A DNA stretch of 64,000 nt, taken from the NCBI GenBank assembly GCA_028583405.1, contig CM053253.1, positions 14,085,112-14,149,111 on the forward strand, read 5' to 3'. This stretch comes from Pogonophryne albipinna (Eukaryota > Chordata > Actinopteri > Perciformes > Artedidraconidae). Position 1 is the stretch's first letter. Each line of letters opens with the position of its first letter. The position numbers and the translations under genes were made by a program. The notes under the pieces are model-generated. The model ran no database searches and was not told where the DNA came from. It saw nothing but the letters and a program-made list of their open reading frames with translations. This document shows positions 13,001 through 25,260 of this stretch, one piece after another.

Positions 13001-14838
13001 GCCACCTGAACTGTCAACATATCGGCGGCCATAAAAGCAGCACAGAGGCAGAAATGTACTGTGAAAGCACCGCATGGGGCAGAGCAGCAAGAGCTCTGAG
13101 ACACCCGCCCACCCTTCCTGAATCAGCCGTTTCTGTGGCGACCAGAGCGGAGGGGGGAGGGGGGAGGTGCGCGTTGAAAGTGAAGAGACAAACATTTGAA
13201 ATCCAGTGGGAGAAACATGAAGGGATGGATGGATGGATGGGGGGGGACAGATATATTGAAAGATGGGTGATAAAGGGCTGTGGCAGGGTCAATGGGGATC
13301 TGGGGATGATTCCTCAACATCACAGCCACTGACAGACTGACAGTCAGAGGCAAACAACAGCAGCATCCTCAGACAGAGACCAACCGGAGGGGATTTTTCA
13401 CTCTCAATGGCAGCCCAGATCACGGTCATGGCTCAGGGATTTAAACTAGACACTGACAATGTCTCTCTGTGAAATCTCATTCGGCCATATGGTCCTATTC
13501 AAAGCCTCGTATTTCTCTGTCCTGTATGTAAGCAAATCGCACAGGCTTGAAATAATTCATGCCAGATTAAGACTTTGTTCCCAGGCAAACTTCAAAAAGA
13601 AGTGAAGCTGAATCAACAAGTGGTGCCCCGGCAGGAACAATTCTGGACAGACCTGCTGATTCCCTGCGGAAAACACTCATGAGCTGCCATTACACACTCA
13701 CTCAGTACATTTTCAGGATGCCACAGTACAAGCGACAAGTGTCACACACTAACATGGAGGAGGAGAAGGTGCTGAAATCGGCAAAGTCGGATTCATGTGA
13801 TAGATGAGAGGACAGCTGCGTATCAGAATAAAGATAAAGCTGAATCGGATTAATAGAAAAGCAATTAGTTATCAAATCAAAATAAATGTGATTGATTAAA
13901 CCACTTGTATACATGCTGTCAAAATGTAGATATATGGGAAGCAAAATGTTCCTCATACCAAATGTACACATTGTCCTTTGACCATGATAATTCAGAAAAA
14001 AATGAACCTTGCAGAATCTTGCTTATTAGAGAGATCTATGATAAGATGTCAGCTCTATTTTGGAAATCAATCCACTATGGTGAAGACCTTATTATGTAAC
14101 GGATTAGCCTTTGATTTGGGAATATTAGTATAGTCTTATGCCACAGTGATCGCATCCTGTCAATGCAACAACAATTAGGGATGGATGCCGTAGTTCTCTT
14201 GCGCAGTTGAGACAAAAGGCTCACACTGAGCTCAAGAAAAACAGTGTAAATCTGACATGTAAAGAGCTGCATATTTTTGCTGTACCCACACACACACTAC
14301 ACACTGAAATATATGCCCAATCTGCATTCCTTCAAATACCTTATTCTGCCTAAAGCGCAGCACCTGAGATGGCACTGTCTTCATCATGTTTTTGTTTTTT
14401 ACCAACTGTTTCCAAACAAGATGAGATAACACAAGCAGAGCTGAAACGGTTCCCACTCCACCCACTTTCTCTTTTAGGTACACATGGATATACACAAGGG
14501 AAAACAGGGATGAAATCAGACAGATCCTCTCCTATCAGAGACTTTTTTTACCCCCTGAATCCCTGTGGTCTTTTCCCCTCATCAGTCAATGAGGTCTTCA
14601 AGCCTTCACACAAACTAACGCACATGCAAAACATGCGTGTAAAAAAAAAAACGCCCCCACTCGCCACATCCCTATGCACGCGCAACTGAAAATCAATATG
14701 CCTGATTTCTTAAATACTTTCAATCAATCCATCTTTGTTAAATCAATAAATCATTGACATTTTTAACATCACAATGATATCTAAGTGTCAAGTCAAACGC
14801 TAATGAGAGGAGTGCATTATGACGCTGCTGAGACTCAC
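10071..14838. other. Noncoding DNA, no gene recognised
   Basis: Mostly AT-rich sequence with short frames lacking motifs. A short GGAT run (13222-13240) and adjacent G tract lie near 13.2 kb. The two overlapping open frames around 12728-13353 run through low-complexity Pro/Ser-rich translation and are not supported as exons. If the exon at 14.84-15.44 kb is real, this region is part of its first intron on the minus strand. Confidence 0.45.
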
Positions 14839-15440
14839 CTGTTTGTGTGGCTGGTGTCAGAGTCCTGGTGGGTGAGGTGGAGGTTTGCAGGGATGGAGTC
14901 GCTCACAGTGGACACATACCAGAGGACTGACTCTGCTCACAGCGCTCTCCTCCTTCCTCCAAGTCTCAGAGACAAACACCAGCTCTGCCTCTGCCGCCTC
15001 TCCCTCTCTGCCTTTCACACGTACTGTAGCAGCAGCGCAGGGAAGTCTGGGGGCTGCAGCCTCTGTGATCAGCACAAGTCTATCTCTCTTTCCCTCCCTC
15101 TCTCTCCTCCAGGCTCTGTGTCTCTCCTTAAGTCTGGCTACAGGCAGCAGTATCGGCTTCGGAAAAAGGCAGGAACACAGTGGGAAAGTGGTTAAAGATT
15201 GAGTTGACTCCTTCTGTAAGTATTTATGTTGTGTGTTAATGTGTGAGGACCAGCTTGCTCTGACAACAACAACCCACACAAGCCTACAAGCTTTTGGAGA
15301 AAGCTTTTCTCCCGCCTCCTGCTCCCCCTTTTTTCACCACCACCTTAACCAACCCACCCATCCACCCACCCACCCTCTCCTTGCCAGCCCCACACCAGCT
15401 TGTTGAAGTGAGTCATCAGCTATCGGCCAATCGTACGGCG
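14839..15440 (-). other. Probable first (5' UTR) exon and promoter of a minus-strand gene
   Basis: Read on the minus strand, a polypurine and CT-rich stretch leads into CACAAACAG followed by GTGAGTCTC. This is a consensus splice donor, with the last exon base at 14839 and the intron starting at 14838. The preceding ~450 bases have no long coding frame on this strand but contain a short upstream ATG frame (ATG TGT CCA CTG TGA), as is common in 5' UTRs. Farther upstream lie GGGTGGGTGGGTGG runs. No acceptor is needed for a first exon. The gene body would lie left of position 1. By synteny (PRICKLE2 and MAGI1 are neighbours on the same strand in other vertebrates) it might be prickle2, but nothing in the exon itself identifies it. 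Confidence 0.4.
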
Positions 15441-17168
<1,728 letters not shown>

Positions 17169-17357
17169 TCATATTCCCTCTTGTTAAAAGTGCATATTAT
17201 TACTATAAGTCTTTGTTTTATTTTAACTTTACATTTTTAATTGTTCATTAAGTAAAAGTTGAACATATGTGACCTCCTTCTCCCTCAAAGATAGAAATGG
17301 GGAAACCACCTGATGCAGAGAGGGAGGAGCGAAGACACTATATATAGAATGTATATT

Positions 17358-17546
17358 GGGAGGCGTGTGGCGCAGTGGACTAGTGCGTTGGTGTTCGGAT
17401 GAGGGGAGCACAGGTTCAAACCCCACTGTAGTCAGCAGTGGGTTCACCCCAAATTGCTCCTGTGGGGATTGCCCACAGCATTGAGTATGTAAGTCGCTTT
17501 GGATAAAAGCGTCTAACAAGTAACATGTAATGTAATGTAATAAAAG
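17358..17546 (+). mobile_element. tRNA-derived SINE
   Basis: The head resembles a tRNA gene with internal RNA polymerase III boxes: an A-box-like TGGCGCAGTGGACTAGTGCG near 17369-17388 and a B box GGTTCAAACCC at 17413-17423. The 3' half contains GTCGCTTTGGATAAAAGCGTC, the 3' tail seen in many fish SINEs that use L2-type LINE machinery, and it ends in a short TGTAA repeat. It is oriented plus. Confidence 0.85.
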
Positions 17547-17621
17547 ATGATGTGTTAAGAGAAACGGGGGACTTTTTAGAAGCTTGATTTTGGGCCCTGG
17601 GCCAGGGCTTGGGCTCTTTTA

Positions 17622-18224
17622 TTGCGCATTTCCACTGCAGCGGGTAGCCCCGTTTAAGCGTCCTTAAATTGTCCTCAAGCGGCCAGGCCAGTTTTTGGTG
17701 GCCTTTCCATATAGCGTAGCTCCGGCTAGTGGGTACTTTTTCCGGCCCCATGAAATCGTGGTTCTATCAGGCCAGGGCCAGGGCCGAACTAGTGACGTCA
17801 ACACTCTCGACTGCTGATTGGTCAGAGAGAATCGTCACAATATCTCGCGCGAGATCATCCCTAGCGTCGGATATATATCTAGAAGCAAGCTTGCAGCATT
17901 TTTATACACAGCATTTTTGTAAACGGAGAAGCTACAAAAATGGCAACGTCAAAGAAAACCACACCGTGGTCGACCGAGGAGGTGACGACGTTCCTACATC
18001 TCATTGGGGATGATAAAATCCAGCGGGAGCTCGACGGAACAACTCGAAATGTGAAAGTGTTCCAGGATTTCTCTGCACAGATCGCCCCGCCTACACTGCG
18101 TTGCTAGCCCAGGTCCTAAACTGTAATGGAAATGCGCCACGGCCTCGGACGGCCAGCGAGGCAGCCCGAGGCCTGAGCGAGGACGCTTAAACGGGGCTAC
18201 CCCGCTGCAGTGGAAATGTGCCAT
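17622..18224 (+). mobile_element. PIF/Harbinger-type non-autonomous element
   Basis: Inverted ends of about 42 bp: GCGCATTTCCACTGCAGC near 17625 continues to CCCCGTTTAAGCGTCC (17649-17664), and the inverse GGACGCTTAAACGGGG...GTGGAAATGTGCCA occupies 18181-18223. A small Myb-like ORF inside (17940-18107) supports Harbinger, whose autonomous members encode a Myb/SANT-like protein beside the transposase. The flanks are AT-rich (TTTAT/TTAGA), compatible with a 3-bp target duplication that I cannot fix exactly. No transposase is present. Confidence 0.75.
17940..18107 (+). pseudogene. Myb/SANT-like ORF remnant of Harbinger element
   Basis: A 55-residue frame starts with ATG in good context (CAAAAATGG). 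Near the start it reads TPWSTEEVTTFLHLIGDDKI, the start of a Myb/SANT-like DNA-binding domain as encoded by Harbinger elements: a Trp at residue 10 after a Lys/Thr-rich start, then the acidic TEE and a helix. The motif KVFQDFSAQ around 39-47 corresponds to the second helix. The frame then ends in an unrelated tail (APPTLRC), so most of the domain and protein has been lost by internal deletion. It is unlikely to function, though a short product cannot be excluded. Confidence 0.6.
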
Positions 18225-19110
18225 TAGACCGCTCTAGGGGATTCACTTGTGAACCTGTTGCTTTTGTACTTGGACCTTGTTTCTTTGTAAACCTTTTGTA
18301 TCATTCTTTTGTTATTTTTTGGATTCTTGTAAATCCTCTATTTTTGTTAAAAACGTAATAAAACTGGTTTGTACATTGTACATTTCGACCCAACCCCTGG
18401 TCTCTCTGGTGGTCTCTGAAGGTATCTGCTTGGTCTTACTTAGAGTGAGGTAAGAACACCCTTCCTTGGAAAAGGCTGACATTAGTTGATAATTTGGATT
18501 TGAAATAGTTTAAGGGGAATAGAAACCCTGCTAAGGTTAAACTGTGGTTTCATATTGGTTACTGTGGTTGATGTGGTTTTGATTGATGCTGAAATATGAC
18601 GCTCTGCTGATGTGGTAGTGTCACTGCTGTGATATTAATGTTTGACTCTGGCTGTGTTAGATATTACATTTGCATTGTTTTAATTGGTATAACTGGGGAT
18701 CAAAAGTGGGGGTTAGGGATTGTGGGTCCTGAAGCTGCCCTAATTACCAGGGAGTCTCCCAACGACACAGGGTTTCTCCTCCAGGGGCAGTTTAGATACT
18801 GCTCTGGCGTTCTACCAGCCCACCAACACCTACTACACTACACACTCCATTTTGCTATCCTGGTGGTCGGACATCCGACGCTTTAGTGCCTGAAATAAGT
18901 GATACGACGGGCAGCTGGTGTTAGAGGCCACGCTGTAAGTGCCCCCCTAAACAGATTACAGTGATCTTGCGTGTAGATTCTTGGGGGTTTAGTCCTAAAG
19001 GTAGGACGGCCGTTTTCCGGAGTCTTATCAGCACCGGAGCTCGGTATCGGAGACGACCTAGATATTAACGTTGGTTGTATCGAAGTTAGATTCCTTTTCA
19101 CTATCCACAC
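18225..19110. other. Possible LTR-retroelement relic
   Basis: The stretch 18240-18420 is T-rich, holds AATAAA (near 18356) followed by GTACATTGTACA, and then CTGGTCTCTCTGGTGGTCTCTGAAGG, an arrangement resembling an LTR with polyadenylation signal. The GC-richer stretch 18690-19110 has no coding frame. No second LTR, primer-binding site or target duplication was found, so this is tentative. Confidence 0.22.
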
Positions 19111-22100
19111 ACTTCAGCAGACATTTGGTTTCTCTCCTTGATGAGAGAGGGATGATCTGCTGAGGCATTGCACTTTCAGAGTCTCTTTGCAATCTGTCTG
19201 ATCTTCAGGAGGCTGGATTGAGGTCAGAGGCCATTCGGAAAACTCATTGGTTGGGATGTGAATGCTGGGAAATACCTCGAAAGCTGAAAGTCAGCACTTT
19301 AAAAACCATTGGGAGTGTACAGCCACAACAAAGAGAAACATATCAATGTCCCCAATCCTTTCCAACTGTGCTTTACATTTCAGATTGACATTGTTTACAT
19401 AATAAATAACCTTACCAAATCTTTCCAACTTTTTACTTTTCAAGCTTCTAGTCTTGAAGTGCGACACAATTTGATGTAAAAATGAAAAACATCCTTGGGA
19501 CCTGATTCTGTGCAACTTTGTTCTTTAATATATTGACTGCGAGAGAACGATACATTTTGAAAACTGCAGTATAAATATCAACATAACATCAATTTGCCAA
19601 TGAAAATCCACCTTCAAAACTGTTTATTGCTCCCCTCTGGCTGATTTTCTTTTCTTACAACAGCCCCTCCAAGCCATTATAAAGTACTGAAGATTATTAA
19701 TAGATGTTTAATTTTAAATCTTCAATCACTGTTATTCGTCTTGATCGACATCCCGCCTGCTGAATTAATAGGTTATTTTTGTAAGGGTCACACTGGAAAT
19801 CAATTGTGAACAGCACTTATGTCCGAGACAAGATTTTATTTGGTACGAGACTCACAGAGAATCAGATAAGATGGGGGATATCTGGGAATTGTGGGGCACA
19901 TAACGCAATAAACATAACTCAATAACAGTCACAAGAAATGGTTAAGAAGACTGTAGACTGCGGTGGTCTAATGCCAGAGTCACACATATAAATTAATTTC
20001 TGTCATCTCCGTGCAAGCAGGGGATATGATTTGAGCCAAAGGGCTTGCAGGTGAGGAAACAAGTTGAAAGGACGGACGGTGAAGGAAAAGGATCAATAGC
20101 TGATTGCCTGCGAGGAAAAGGAGAAGCATGTGAGAAAAAAAAACGGGTCCATGAGACTCAAAGGAACGCCGCAGTGAAGCTGTTAAAGTCATTTCCTTGC
20201 CACACATTTCTGTTGCAGCCCAAAAATAGACTACGCCATCAGATGATGATTATACAGCTGAGCCACACTCACTCTGAACATCCTATGTTTTCTGCTCAAA
20301 CTTCCATTATCTACACAAAAAATACTGGGTGGAGGGCAACATTAATTCATTATGGTACAGCTAACCAGATTTTCTCTTAAAGAAAGGGGAAGAATAAATG
20401 TGAACCTGAGCTATATTGAGGAAAATATGTCTCGTGTGATATGTCTTGATACAGAATTAGCTTTTGGTTCTTTGACAAATAGTTAAAATGTCAATCATAA
20501 AACAATATTATAAAAAAATCTAGAAAATAAAGCCTCTATATAAAGTACAAGCAAAACAGATACACATACAGTGGAATAATAATTACAGTAACAAGTGGAT
20601 TAAGTAATCTGATTTTTTACTTAACTATAAGCACATACAACAATGTTACAATTCTCTGTTGCAAATTAACATTATGCATGTAAAATCCTCCATGCACCGT
20701 ATTTCATAAAATTATGATGTTAAATGTAAAATATCTACACTGTATAGAAGAAGAAAATGTATGAGTAACAAAATACTCAATTACAATTACTTCAAATGTG
20801 ATTTAAGTACATCATGTACATTTATTTAGATACTTTCCACTAAAGAAAAATTGGTTTAACATATTTAAGTTTAGGTGGATGAAACATCGCACTTAAGGTG
20901 TGTAACAGACTTTTAGCGCACATGTCTCACAGCTCTTTATTTAAGAAGTATATTAAAGAAGTGCATGGCCCTATGAAAGACAATGAGGAGGAAAATGTTG
21001 TGCTTTGCGGCTTCTCTCAAAGCACCTTGTGAAGCAGCTCCGTCAAACAGAGAGGGAGAGATGGCAAGCCGACCGTTATGTTCGGCATGTCAGAGACTGG
21101 AAATGATCAACAGCAATGTGAAGACATTACTCATCCTAATCAACTGCCTAATATTAATGTTTCTCTGAAGTATAGTGGAACACCTTTTTGAAAGTAAAGG
21201 TGTTAAAGAGACTTCATACTAATGAAAGGAAGCTAATTTTCCATGCATTCATTAGGTACCATTGTACACCTTCAATAGCACATCATATCACTTGGCTGTG
21301 CTGGTAACAGATTGCATTCTTAAACGCATCATTGGACGATTTATACTGGGTTCTTTTGTAAGACAGTGATACGAGGAGTTCAGGGATCAAAAAGTGTCAA
21401 AAAGGAGGCAATTCACCTGTCATATAAAGAAAGGCAGAGCTATTAGTGTCAGTGAAACTGGGCGTAAAGGTGATGGCCTGTCAGACAAAAAAGAAACAAT
21501 AAAAAGGTTAAATCCGATCCACAAGAGATTCTGACCATTATCTGTTTGTTACTCACAACCCAACTGGGACTTGTCTCTCTCATTTTGTGTTCGTATGTTT
21601 TCACCCGCAACACCACTTCTCTCCTGGACTCCCCTGAGGAACTCCACATCTGTTACCAGCATACTGATGTTAAATGCTCTGAACCGGGGAGAGCAGTGTC
21701 CTGCCATACTCCAATTTAAGTAGCAAAGGATGTCTTTGCTCTGGGGGACTGTGAGTAAAACACATGGGATTTTGGTCTCCTCCATCACTGTGAAGTGTAA
21801 AGGTAAGACACAGCTGTCAGGCCTCAACCCTGAAGGTTTTGCTCTTAAAGAGGTGTAACTGTACAGTACGTACGTGCGTGTGTGTGTTTAGAGAGATAAA
21901 ACACATCGCTGACTCCATGCCTGCAGACATATACATATTGTATATCTGCAGGTAAGATTCAGCTCCAGAGGGACCATTTTTTACGCTTCAATAGACTAAT
22001 GACCCACAGTGCTGGGTGAGCAGTGATACAGAGGTGAAGAGGTCAATGGAGAAGGGAGATAATGAGGATGACAGTGATGTTTTGCCTCTATTAGAGTCTT

Positions 22101-23867
22101 TGTCATCCGTCTTGCCCTTTGATTTGATCACACAACCATTTCTACCGCCTGATAAACAACACTCATTCATCACTGTCACTGTGACAAGGATGCCCGACAC
22201 CCCGACGCGCTCCAAACAGAAGCATAGTTATACAACATAACAATGAGTGACTTATTTCATAACAAATATGTAGAATATCTAAATATTTCCAAATAAATAC
22301 AAAGAAAAAAGTATAATTTTGATTGCAAAAATGTCCCCCCTGCCTTACTGCACTGCCCCCATGTGGCTAAGAATTTGCTTATGCAGGTTTAAATCACCCG
22401 AACATTTGGTAAACATATACTTAGACTGTTAGTCAAATACAATGTTAGTTATGACGACAACTGTTTCTTACAAAGCCCCTATGAACCAAGATGGGTTGTC
22501 AAGGTTTTGGTGTAGCGGTCGCACAAGATATAGCAACTTCATTATTCATCATGACACACTGGCATAACAATTATTTAACCTACACAATCAATGGCAAAAG
22601 AGCGCCTATAAAACGGTGATTAAAATATTCTGAGCACTACAGTACAAACCCTCCAAAACGTACAACTGTATCTATTTTTTCTTCTTCTTATTTGACCAAT
22701 TTGGTCTAATAACACATAGGAATCCAAGAGTGGTTTTTCGTCTTTTGCTGCTGTTACACTCATGTTTGGGTCCACACAGCACGAAAACTTTGACAGAAAA
22801 TACCCTCTGTGAAACTGCAACTATTCAGCTGAGAGTAGATACAATTCACACTATTGTTCAAAAGGGTGAAAGAACTGCCATCCCCTTCAAAGAAATCACA
22901 ACAAACGCAAAGGCAGACATGAAAAATACTTATTTCCTCTGGGTGAAAACACATTTTGCTGCAGAAGATTGGCCTGAGACACATGTTGTGTTCAGTTTTG
23001 TTAGGTGCTGCTTTTTATAGTTGACCTTCTCCATCCAAACAAAACATCACCATTTCCATGTAGCACTATTTCGAGAATTCCCTTTTCCAATTATGATGCC
23101 TGCTGACAAAGGTCTGTGTTTTTTCCCATGGAAATATAGATCTCTTCGGTCGAAATCTAATAAAGATACAACCAAACTATGTTATTATATTTTATACTAT
23201 CTGAGACCCAATTGTTGTTGTCGTTTTACCAGTTTGTTACATTTTAACTGTATGAATTTATTAAAGTACATTGCCATGCATTGATGATGAAAATATTTTA
23301 AGCATCCCTTATTTTCACCCAGACTGCTGGTACGTGCCTTTGAATAGTAGTTACTACTGAAAACTAAAGGCACTGAAATTAGCAGATTTAGAAGAATTAA
23401 GACAAAGCATTTTTTCTTTTTATTATCCTTCTGTACTTTTCATGGTTAAGTAAAGAAAACACATAAGACCATGTGCAGTTTTTTTTACTTTGTTTTGTAT
23501 TAGATTTAAAGCTTTTCTGTATCTTTTCTTAATGATGGAGCCTCAATAGTTAACACTTGGTCATAACTCTTTAAACCTCTAAGAGCTCTCAGGAGATGAG
23601 CCATTGATTCCTTGGTGGCTCAATGCACAACTGCACAGCCACAATAGGGGAGAGGGAGAGTCACGCAGCAAAGATAATCCCCTTTCATGGGCTAGAAAAA
23701 GCATCTGGATCACAACATACAATTCAAAAAAAAGATTTAGGTAGAATTAGATGGCTGCTTGTGCTAAAGCTCAGTATGCATAGCGCATCAACACAAAATA
23801 TGGCTGTTATTTTCTTTCCTCAGAAGAGAACAGTCTACTGAGAGACAGTCAGAGTACATTCACACAA
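19111..23867. other. Noncoding DNA, no gene recognised
   Basis: About 4.7 kb of AT-rich sequence. Open frames are short and without motif. 22349-22364 contains a CTCF-like block (inverse of CCACATGGGGGCAGTG) with one extra base relative to the usual motif. 20700-20860 looks like degenerate dispersed repeat. Nothing else is supported. Confidence 0.45.
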
Positions 23868-24110
23868 AACTATAGGTTACTTACGTAACCCCAGTTCTCA
23901 GAGTAACATGAAGTGAGATGTCTCACTATGGGATGCGCCTCAACGCGTATGCAAACAGAAGCATCAATCTCATTACGCCAATCCTGATTGGCTGGTGATC
24001 TTGACGTCTACGTCAGGGAATCCACCCACCCTTTAAGTAGCTTGCGCTACGACGCAGCGTCATTCAAAATAAGCACCTCTTCTCGCTTTGCCTTAGCAAG
24101 AAGGGCCGTC
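23868..24110 (-). repeat. DIRS 3' inverted terminal repeat
   Basis: The outer 59 bases (23868-23926) are unique to this end and are complementary to 24113-24171. The rest, up to about 24090, is the inverse of the 5' terminal repeat at 29700-29860, with few differences (for example TTACGCCAATCC against TTACGACAATCC in the same orientation). Confidence 0.9.
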
Positions 24111-24112
24111 TG

Positions 24113-24209
24113 GTGAGACATCTCACTTCATGTTACTCTGAGAACTGGGGTTACGTAAGTAACCTATAGTTCTCATTCATAACACTCCGTTCGATGTCTC
24201 ACTATGGGA
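24113..24209 (-). repeat. DIRS internal complementary region (ICR)
   Basis: Bases 24113-24171 are the inverse complement of the element's right-hand start at 23868-23926 (59 bp, essentially perfect). Bases 24169-24209 equal the inverse of the opposite end at 29850-29890 (41 bp). The two blocks overlap by three bases (GTT), so the ICR spells the junction of the two element ends. This is the known DIRS-1 layout, in which the ICR serves as template for completing and circularising the cDNA. Confidence 0.9.
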
Positions 24210-24269
24210 TATTGAAACTCCCGTATTGCTAGACATGCTTATCTCGAAAATCACCAAAACAACCAGAAC

Positions 24270-25260
24270 TTAACAGGTAGAACTCTGTCTCAACACGGGG
24301 CCCAGCACTGCACGGGCCACACTTGGAGCAGAGACATCTAGCCTGTAAAAGCGGACAAAAGTGAGCGGCGAGGACCAGCTCGCTGCTGCACAAATGTCTT
24401 GGATGGAAACACCCTTGAACAAAGCCCAGGATGTAGCCAGTCCACGAGTAGAATGAGCACGCAGGCCCGTTGGTGCCTGCAAACCCTGACTCGTATAAGC
24501 CAGAGCAATCGCTTCCACAATCCAGTGGGAGAGCCGTTGCCTGGTAACGGGCTTGCCCTTCTGAGGGTTAGCCCAGGATATAAAGAGTTGGTCATTACAA
24601 CGAAACTCTTTTGACCTGTCCATATAGGTGCGTAAAGCACGAACTGGACACAGCAAATTTGGCCGCTGTTCCTCAGAGGAACACGGCGGCGGAGGAAATG
24701 CCACAATGTCAATGGGGGTACATGAGCCAACCACCTTAGGTATAAAGGCAGAGTTGGGCTTCAGCAACACTCTCGTTTGCCCCGGGGCAAACTGAGTGCA
24801 TGAAGGTACAGAGAGCGCATGAATGTCACTGACTCGCTTGGCAGATGCCAGAGCCAGTAACAGCACTGTCTTCAGTGACAGGTGTTTCATGTCAGCTTCT
24901 TCCAGGGGTTCAAATGGAGGTCGAGTGAGCCCATCTAAAACCACTGCCAAGTCCCATAAGGGCACCAGTGATCTGGAAACAGGGAGGAGCCTGCGAGCCC
25001 CTTTCATAAAACGGCAGACCAAAGGATGTTGGCTAGCCGTCTTTCCCTCAAAGCCCACATGGCATGCAGCAATAGCAGCCAGGTACACTTTGATCGTAGA
25101 GAAAGCTCTGTGTTTATCAATTAAGTCCTGTAGAAATTATAGAATCACCCCGACAGGACATTGAAAAGAGATGTGTCCTTTTTAAAGGCACCACTCCTCA
25201 AACACCCTCCACTTACAGTCATAGAGGGACCTGGTGGAGGAAGCTCTTGCACTCTGAATA
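24270..25260 (-). pseudogene. DIRS tyrosine recombinase (two in-frame stops)
   Basis: The intact part (frame from about 25088 to 24270, 272 residues) has the tyrosine-recombinase residues: Arg in AKRVSDIH (85), His and Arg in HSTRG (212, 215) and the nucleophile Tyr in VRFYRLD (248). This enzyme would integrate the circular cDNA. Upstream in the same frame lies the N-terminal core-binding part (STRSLYDCKWRVFEEWCL near 25235-25182). It is separated from the rest by a TAA just after EWCL and a second TAA about 19 codons later, in the stretch 25182-25120. The catalytic half looks well conserved, so the stops may be fairly recent, or this copy may have been mobilised in trans. Confidence 0.88.

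Noticed and set aside
12728..13353. Several overlapping frames of 80-155 residues
   Set aside because: Frames on both strands overlap, with low-complexity Pro/Ser/His content, no domain signs and no convincing splice sites.
17358..17440. Functional tRNA gene
   Set aside because: A and B boxes are present, but the sequence does not fold into a complete tRNA and continues into a SINE body with an L2-type tail. The same applies at 45320-45400.
18240..19110. Complete LTR retrotransposon
   Set aside because: Only a single LTR-like stretch with AATAAA is seen. No paired LTR, coding domain or target duplication was found, so only a low-confidence relic is listed.
24270..25088. Prophage- or integron-like integrase
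   Set aside because: The tyrosine recombinase sits in a DIRS retrotransposon with RT, RNase H and an ICR; a bacterial origin is not indicated.
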